Source: JBAZOJ01 sp041648755
GTDB taxonomy: Bacteria; Planctomycetota; B143-G9
Assembly: GCA_041648755.1 (NCBI GenBank)
Contig: JBAZOJ010000195.1
Location: 1 to 7,058 of the forward strand
Length of the DNA stretch: 7,058 nt
Direction: 5' to 3'
The notes beneath the pieces are model-generated. The model did no database searches. It was not told the origin of the DNA and saw only the letters and a list, made by a program, of their open reading frames with translations. Positions 4,398-7,058 of this stretch are shown piece after piece. The position numbers and the translations under genes were made by a program. Every line of letters starts with the position of its first letter. Within the stretch, counting starts at the first letter, position 1.

Positions 4398-7058
4398 TTA
4401 CCTCCGCTTGCCGACAGCGTGTGGTGGCACTCTCACTTCCGAAAAACCCCAAACCGTGAACGGCCACGTGAAAACCACCCGGCCGGTTCGATCAATGAAC
4501 CGCGTTCCTACTCCGGGAACGAAGTAGCTCGCATAGCCTGCGCTAAACGATGTCAGCGATCCTGCATCCGATTCAAGATCGGTCGTGTTGCCAGTTTCAT
4601 CAACGAGGCACCGCTTGCCGTCCTTCTTTCCACTCAGAGGATACCGGCCATCCGGCGCCGCGAGCCATTCAAAACTCGGATCGATGATGAACTTCCCCTT
4701 TTCGTCAACCACGCCATACGCAATCTCACCGCCATCGCGAGGTTCCACTGGATGCGCGATGTAGCCGTTCGGGACAGGACCGCCTATCGCGATTCCGCCC
4801 GGTGAGACCACTTCGTCCCGGGGATTGATGAGAAAGCTGGGCGGGATCCCGACTCTTACGGCCGCTACACCTCTGTGGAAGTCAGACACACTGTCATACT
4901 TCGGCTGAATAATCACATTGCCTTGCCGATCAATGAACCCATGGAACTGACCCGCTCTAAAGGATGCGAATCCCTCACAGAAACTGCCGACACTTTGGAA
5001 AACGGGGGGAATCAACAACATGCCGGCCTTGTCAATAAATCCCCAAAGCCTCTCTCCGCCAGTGGTAACTTCCGCGGCCGCGAGCCCTTCGCTGAACTCG
5101 GCGATGTCAATGAACGCGGGGGTGGCAATCCAGCGGCCATAGGCATCTATCAACCCCCAGATGGCGTCCTGGACTCCGTTCCTCCTGGCCGCGTACCTCC
5201 CTTCCCCGAGCCTCTTGAGGCCGTCAAACATGGGCTCGCAGATGATCTCGCCGCTTGACTTCATCAGCCCCATGCGAGTTGGGAAAGGCGGCAGCGAGTA
5301 AGCAAGGATACCCTCGCCGAGTCGTTCAAGCAGGGCATACTTGGGCTCGATCGCGAAATCCCCCCGTCCGTCAATTGCCCCCCGCAGTTCCCCCACCTGC
5401 ACGACAGCCAAGTCGTCGCTGAAGCTACCCATATAGTCGAAACGCGGCTCGATTACAACGCTGCCTTTGCAGTCGATGCACCCGTACAGCGTCTTGACTT
5501 TGGCAGGCGCGACATCGCCATCGAACCGTACCGGCGCCTCGTATCCAAACGGGATGACCACCTGGCCAGTGCTGTCTATGACTCCCCATTTGCCCCCCAG
5601 CTTCACCGATGCCAGTCCGCCTCGAAATGGGTCCGCACCCTCATACTTCGGCCTGACAACCCAGTCGCCCTTCTTGTCGATGAAGCCCCATGACCCGTCT
5701 GACACTGCTGCCACTCCTTCTGAAAATGGCTGTCCGTCAAGGTACTTCGGCTCGATCACTACTTCGCCACGCTCGTCAACGTATCCGTACTTCCTTGCGG
5801 AAAACTGACGCACCGAAGCACGCCCCTCCGTTAGAATCCCGACGGCTCCATACATATCGCCAATCTGCAAGCCATTGCGGTCCATGATGATCCAACCACG
5901 GTAGTCCTTTGCGATGACAAGCTGGGCACTCAACGGCTTGATCTCCTCGAAGAACATTGGCCCGACATAACCTGACTCCGGGTTGACAATCCCATGATTG
6001 CCGCTCTTGCCATAGACGACGAGCCTCATCGTTCGGTCATACTCTGCGGACCAAACCTTCCGGCAGATCAGGTTTCCTGTCGCGCTCCAGATAAGGTCCT
6101 TGTCATTCGTCAGGCTTACCGCTTCACAAAGCTGCTTCGGTGGGTTCAGCCTGTCCTTGTCGGGCGTGATCTCCGCTCCCGTCTTGTCGATGTACTTGTA
6201 GGCGACATCTTTTGTTCCGGCTGGGCTCGTGGAGACCTTGGCGATTCCCCCCCGGAAATCTCCGGCAATGCTGTATTTCGGCGCAACCACGAACTTGCCG
6301 GATGCGTCAATGTACCCCTTGGGAGTCTCGCTCCAGTCTTGGGATCCGAAGTTGGTGGACTTGCCTGCGTCCATCTCATTGCCTGGCGGAAGACGAGCGC
6401 CAGCAGCGCACAACCCCTCCGAGAAATGGGAAACCCCTGCAAATTCCGCCGGAATGGCAAGGGCACCGGTCAAATCGATGAATCCCCATCGTGAGCCGAT
6501 CCGAACGGGGCAAAGCCCTTCGGAGAATACTCCTATCGCGTTGAACTCCAACTGGGAGACTCTCTTGAAATCGTCATCGTAGAGCATCTGCGCGGTGCTC
6601 ACCCGTGCGATGATAAAGGGAAACTTGCGTGAACCATCGACTTCGTGGAAGTCTCGCCCGCCAACATCGTTCCCCTGCAAGTCGAAGACACGCACTTTGC
6701 GGTCGGCAACCCTCATGGCTGCGATGTACTTGCCGCGAATGGCACGGTCGAAGACGAAACCTTCGCCCAGCGCCGGAGTGCCATCCAACCGGAAAATCTC
6801 GTGTGACCAGCCGCCACCTGGCAGGCCGAACGTCGTCACCGCAAAGGGGCCGACGGTTTCCTCCTTCCTGTGGCCTACATCGTGCCAGGAACTGGTCTCG
6901 TAGAAGTCATCAGCGATCTGGACGTACATATTTCTGCAGGCGCTGATAACCCGCCCGTCGCGCGTAAGAAGGCCCAGATGATTCCATCTTCTGACAACAA
7001 AGAAATTGTCCTGGACGGCAACTCCTTCGTACTCAGGCTTCAGCACGACACGATTGTC
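4398..7058 (-). CDS. WG-repeat protein A (5' partial, N-terminus beyond right edge)
   Basis: The frame is open from the window edge to a TAA at 4398-4400, giving 886 residues (D1 is at 7058). The protein consists largely of WG repeats of about 34 residues (WG-[FVL]-I-D-x-x-G-x-x-V-I-x-P-x-[FY], then an x-F-x-x-G-L-A-x-V strand). The clearest array is nine repeats whose key Gly residues are 425, 458, 492, 526, 560, 597, 635, 673 and 707. Before it come a block RVFDLQGNDVGGRDF (123-137), repeats near 191 and 248, and a less repeat-like middle (about 300-355). The C-terminus carries IDRTGRVVFTWPF (855-867). Residue 1 aligns with residue 53 of gene B, so about 52 residues, including any signal peptide, lie outside; the GTG at 7046 is internal (Val of DNRVVLKPEY). 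Full length would be about 938 aa, close to B. It is the first visible gene of the set and ends 19 bp before B. No enzyme motif is seen. Envelope location is inferred from the leader of B. Function unknown. Confidence 0.93.
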   Translation of the reverse strand, partial: DNRVVLKPEYEGVAVQDNFFVVRRWNHLGLLTRDGRVISACRNMYVQIADDFYETSSWHDVGHRKEETVGPFAVTTFGLPGGGWSHEIFRLDGTPALGEGFVFDRAIRGKYIAAMRVADRKVRVFDLQGNDVGGRDFHEVDGSRKFPFIIARVSTAQMLYDDDFKRVSQLEFNAIGVFSEGLCPVRIGSRWGFIDLTGALAIPAEFAGVSHFSEGLCAAGARLPPGNEMDAGKSTNFGSQDWSETPKGYIDASGKFVVAPKYSIAGDFRGGIAKVSTSPAGTKDVAYKYIDKTGAEITPDKDRLNPPKQLCEAVSLTNDKDLIWSATGNLICRKVWSAEYDRTMRLVVYGKSGNHGIVNPESGYVGPMFFEEIKPLSAQLVIAKDYRGWIIMDRNGLQIGDMYGAVGILTEGRASVRQFSARKYGYVDERGEVVIEPKYLDGQPFSEGVAAVSDGSWGFIDKKGDWVVRPKYEGADPFRGGLASVKLGGKWGVIDSTGQVVIPFGYEAPVRFDGDVAPAKVKTLYGCIDCKGSVVIEPRFDYMGSFSDDLAVVQVGELRGAIDGRGDFAIEPKYALLERLGEGILAYSLPPFPTRMGLMKSSGEIICEPMFDGLKRLGEGRYAARRNGVQDAIWGLIDAYGRWIATPAFIDIAEFSEGLAAAEVTTGGERLWGFIDKAGMLLIPPVFQSVGSFCEGFASFRAGQFHGFIDRQGNVIIQPKYDSVSDFHRGVAAVRVGIPPSFLINPRDEVVSPGGIAIGGPVPNGYIAHPVEPRDGGEIAYGVVDEKGKFIIDPSFEWLAAPDGRYPLSGKKDGKRCLVDETGNTTDLESDAGSLTSFSAGYASYFVPGVGTRFIDRTGRVVFTWPFTVWGFSEVRVPPHAVGKRR
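4857..5786 (-). repeat. Nine tandem WG repeats encoded in gene A
   Basis: Protein-level array of nine units whose key Gly residues are 33, 34, 34, 34, 37, 38, 38 and 34 residues apart. Best units begin WGFIDKKGDWVVRPKY and WGFIDKAGMLLIPPVF. The W of the WG is replaced by Y, R, M or H in some units. Codons differ enough between units that DNA identity is confined to short patches, so the array is old. Confidence 0.85.

Noticed and set aside
7044..7046. GTG as start of gene A
   Set aside because: The frame stays open upstream to the edge and DNRV-V-LKPEY aligns with DNNL-V-LKTDY of gene B, so this is an internal valine.
1..7058. WGR domain (DNA-repair type) as identity of the WG motifs
   Set aside because: The units are about 34-residue WG-[FVL]-I-D-x-x-G repeats, not a single WGR domain, and no polymerase or ligase partner domain is present.
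1..7058. CRISPR array, insertion sequence, tRNA or terminator
   Set aside because: No evenly spaced DNA repeats, terminal inverted repeats, cloverleaf or GC hairpin with T-run was seen in the 19 and 27 bp gaps or elsewhere.

Overview
The window is almost entirely coding. It holds three tandem paralogous genes on the minus strand, read right to left, each for a large exported protein built from WG (KWG-type) repeats. Gene A (4398-7058) lacks its first ~50 codons beyond the right edge. Gene B (1553-4378, 941 aa) is complete. Gene C (1-1525) keeps its start and 508 open codons and runs off the left edge. The gaps are only 19 bp (A-B) and 27 bp (B-C), and B and C have near-identical ribosome binding sites (GAGGT, 5 nt before ATG). 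This suggests one operon whose promoter lies beyond the right edge and whose terminator, if any, lies beyond the left edge. No RNA gene, mobile element, CRISPR array or gene-free stretch over 30 bp is seen.

The three proteins are collinear. In A and B, nine consecutive WG repeats are spaced 33, 34, 34, 34, 37, 38, 38 and 34 residues apart, identically in both. From about residue 303 of B to the C-terminus there is no net length difference between A and B. C matches B in register up to the window edge, apart from a ~22-residue insertion. This indicates whole-gene duplication followed by divergence (about 54% identity between A and B in a hand-counted 185-residue stretch), not repeat shuffling. 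B begins with a probable lipoprotein signal peptide (ATGCC at residues 16-20). C has the homologous leader and the same Cys19, but with Ile in place of Gly at -1. B is therefore probably a lipid-anchored envelope protein and C may differ in processing.

The source looks bacterial, with strong Shine-Dalgarno sequences and dense same-strand genes. GC is moderately high: hand counts of 60-base lines gave roughly 58-68% in B, 53-60% in A and 43-63% in C. A lipoprotein leader would fit many phyla, and the sequence gives no marker to name one. The biochemical role of WG-repeat proteins is mostly unknown, and nothing here (enzyme domain, partner gene, regulator) assigns one. The genes probably act as related surface or periplasmic binding or scaffold proteins, but that is inference.
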